From assembly GCA_963744305.1 (NCBI GenBank), contig CAVUTF010000022.1, positions 102,164-166,163 of the forward strand: a stretch of 64,000 bases of DNA. The letters are read 5' to 3'. Numbering within the stretch: position 1 is the first letter of the stretch; the number at the start of each line of letters is the position of its first letter. The notes under the pieces were generated by a model, which was not told the DNA's origin, made no database searches, and saw nothing but the letters and a program-made list of their open reading frames with translations. Shown here piece after piece: positions 63,455-64,000 of the stretch. A program made the position numbers and the translations under genes. The DNA comes from FEN-1219 sp963744305. GTDB taxonomy: Bacteria > Pseudomonadota > Gammaproteobacteria > Steroidobacterales > Rariloculaceae.

Positions 63455-63628
63455 CTAGACGAGGCCTTCGGCGGCCGTGATGATCACCCTTCCTTGGATT
63501 TCGTCTTGCGATCATGTGGCGGAAAGCCTTGCGAACCTCACTCAACCGGAACGTGCTATCGGCTTGGCGACTTCTCGGAGCTCCAAGTCATCGGCAGATC
63601 CATACTTCTCTTGAACGATGGCCTTCAT
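63455..63628 (-). pseudogene. Quinone oxidoreductase / zinc-type alcohol dehydrogenase remnant with internal deletion
   Basis: The frame from ATG 63628 starts MKAIVQEKYGSADDLELREV then AKPIARSG and stops; this is the N-terminus of medium-chain dehydrogenase/quinone oxidoreductases. It is followed at once by LSEVRKAFRHMIARR and, after a one-base shift, KSKEGVIITAAEGLV and a stop at 63455, the usual C-terminus of the same family. About 270 middle residues, including the cofactor fold, are missing. This is a deleted gene, not a short functional one. Confidence 0.75.
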
Positions 63629-63652
63629 AGTCAGGGTCCGCTGCATCCGTCG

Positions 63653-63973
63653 TTATCCGCTCGCCATTAACGCTTCGGGCCAAGTTTCTACGATCTCTCT
63701 TGCTTGCTGTTCAGGGCTGAAGTGCTCCCAGACGATTCCGTTGACGTCGGTATCCGTGTTGAAACGCGCGGCTGACGAATCTTCCCAGCCCAAATGCCGC
63801 AACGTCCCCGGTTCTTTATCAACCCGCCGAATAGACAAGTTGATGCTCGGCGTCCGCCACAACGCATACTCGTTCGGAACTACCACAGCCGGCAGGCACC
63901 CGAGACGATCAGAGTAGTCCTGGACTGAGCGTGCAATGTCGGCAACGCTGATTGCGATGTGAAATGTTCTCAT
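63653..63973 (-). CDS. VOC (glyoxalase/bleomycin-resistance fold) protein
   Basis: This 106-residue protein begins MRTFHIAISVADIARSVQDY with YSDRLGCLPAVVVPNEYALW, the first half of the vicinal-oxygen-chelate fold. It continues INLSIRRVDKEPGTLRHLGW and ends EIVETWPEALMASG. It is shorter than typical two-module VOC enzymes (about 120-140 residues). The metal ligands are unclear apart from His5 and Glu84. The role is unknown. The final 27 bases of the window hold nothing assignable. Confidence 0.75.
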   Translation of the reverse strand: MRTFHIAISVADIARSVQDYSDRLGCLPAVVVPNEYALWRTPSINLSIRRVDKEPGTLRHLGWEDSSAARFNTDTDVNGIVWEHFSPEQQAREIVETWPEALMASG

Positions 63974-64000
63974 TCGAGCTCGGAACTCCGCCCCCGTTGC

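Noticed and set aside
51907..63973. A chromosomal integron cassette array, suggested by many small single genes in one direction
   Set aside because: Neighbouring genes overlap by 1 to 26 bases in many places, leaving no room for attC sites, and no integrase is present.
1..64000. CRISPR arrays, rRNA and tRNA genes
   Set aside because: I looked for regularly spaced direct repeats and cloverleaf-like segments with GTTCRANNC and found none.

Overview
The window is about two thirds G+C and reads as a gammaproteobacterial chromosome, most like Xanthomonadales, Nevskiales or Steroidobacterales. The evidence is the gene order def-fmt-rsmB-DUF4390-ntrY-ntrX beside LysM-dprA-smg-topA-tsaC. I see no rRNA, tRNA, CRISPR array or intact insertion sequence. 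No gene-free stretch exceeds about 240 bases. Many conserved genes (priA, dprA, prlC, xthA, ntrY, oppA and others) break into two or three frames that rejoin with single-base changes, often in homopolymers. I treat these as sequence or assembly indels and annotate the reconstructed genes.

Region 1 (0-28 kb) is core housekeeping: primosome helicase, SPOR-domain protein, NtrXY two-component pair, rRNA methylation and initiator-tRNA formylation, DNA uptake and topology genes, a secreted subtilase, a nitrile hydratase with a Tat signal, Tag glycosylase, AroE, glutathione reductase, oligopeptidase A, exonuclease III and an HD phosphohydrolase. Region 2 (28-43 kb), mostly minus strand, holds a 2-hydroxyacid dehydrogenase, an SLC13-type permease, a Ser/Thr kinase with a beta-propeller, an MmgE/PrpD protein, a complete peptide ABC importer, PurN and small accessory genes.

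Region 3 (43.4-51.3 kb) is the most unusual part. A secreted PPP-like phosphatase carries a C-terminal domain resembling atypical kinases. It is flanked by two outward-facing modules of about 375 bp, each with ATCC-type repeats, a conserved 28-nt box, a long hairpin and a 52-residue single-span membrane protein. Next come an FHA-adenylate cyclase protein and a winged-helix/TPR regulator. Divergent from the regulator is a nucleotide (ATP/ADP) translocase fused in frame to a CotH-like kinase domain. My inference is an envelope phosphorylation system in which the translocase supplies ATP to a periplasmic kinase and the phosphatase opposes it.

Region 4 (51.9-64 kb) is a minus-strand run of about 20 mostly small, often overlapping accessory genes: GNAT acetyltransferases, monooxygenase-fold proteins, an acyl-CoA synthetase, membrane proteins of unknown function, a desaturase, GrpB and VOC proteins, and a quinone oxidoreductase remnant. 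Four copies of a dispersed palindromic repeat (core GGTCAGGCAC/GTGCCTGACC) sit at gene ends across the window.
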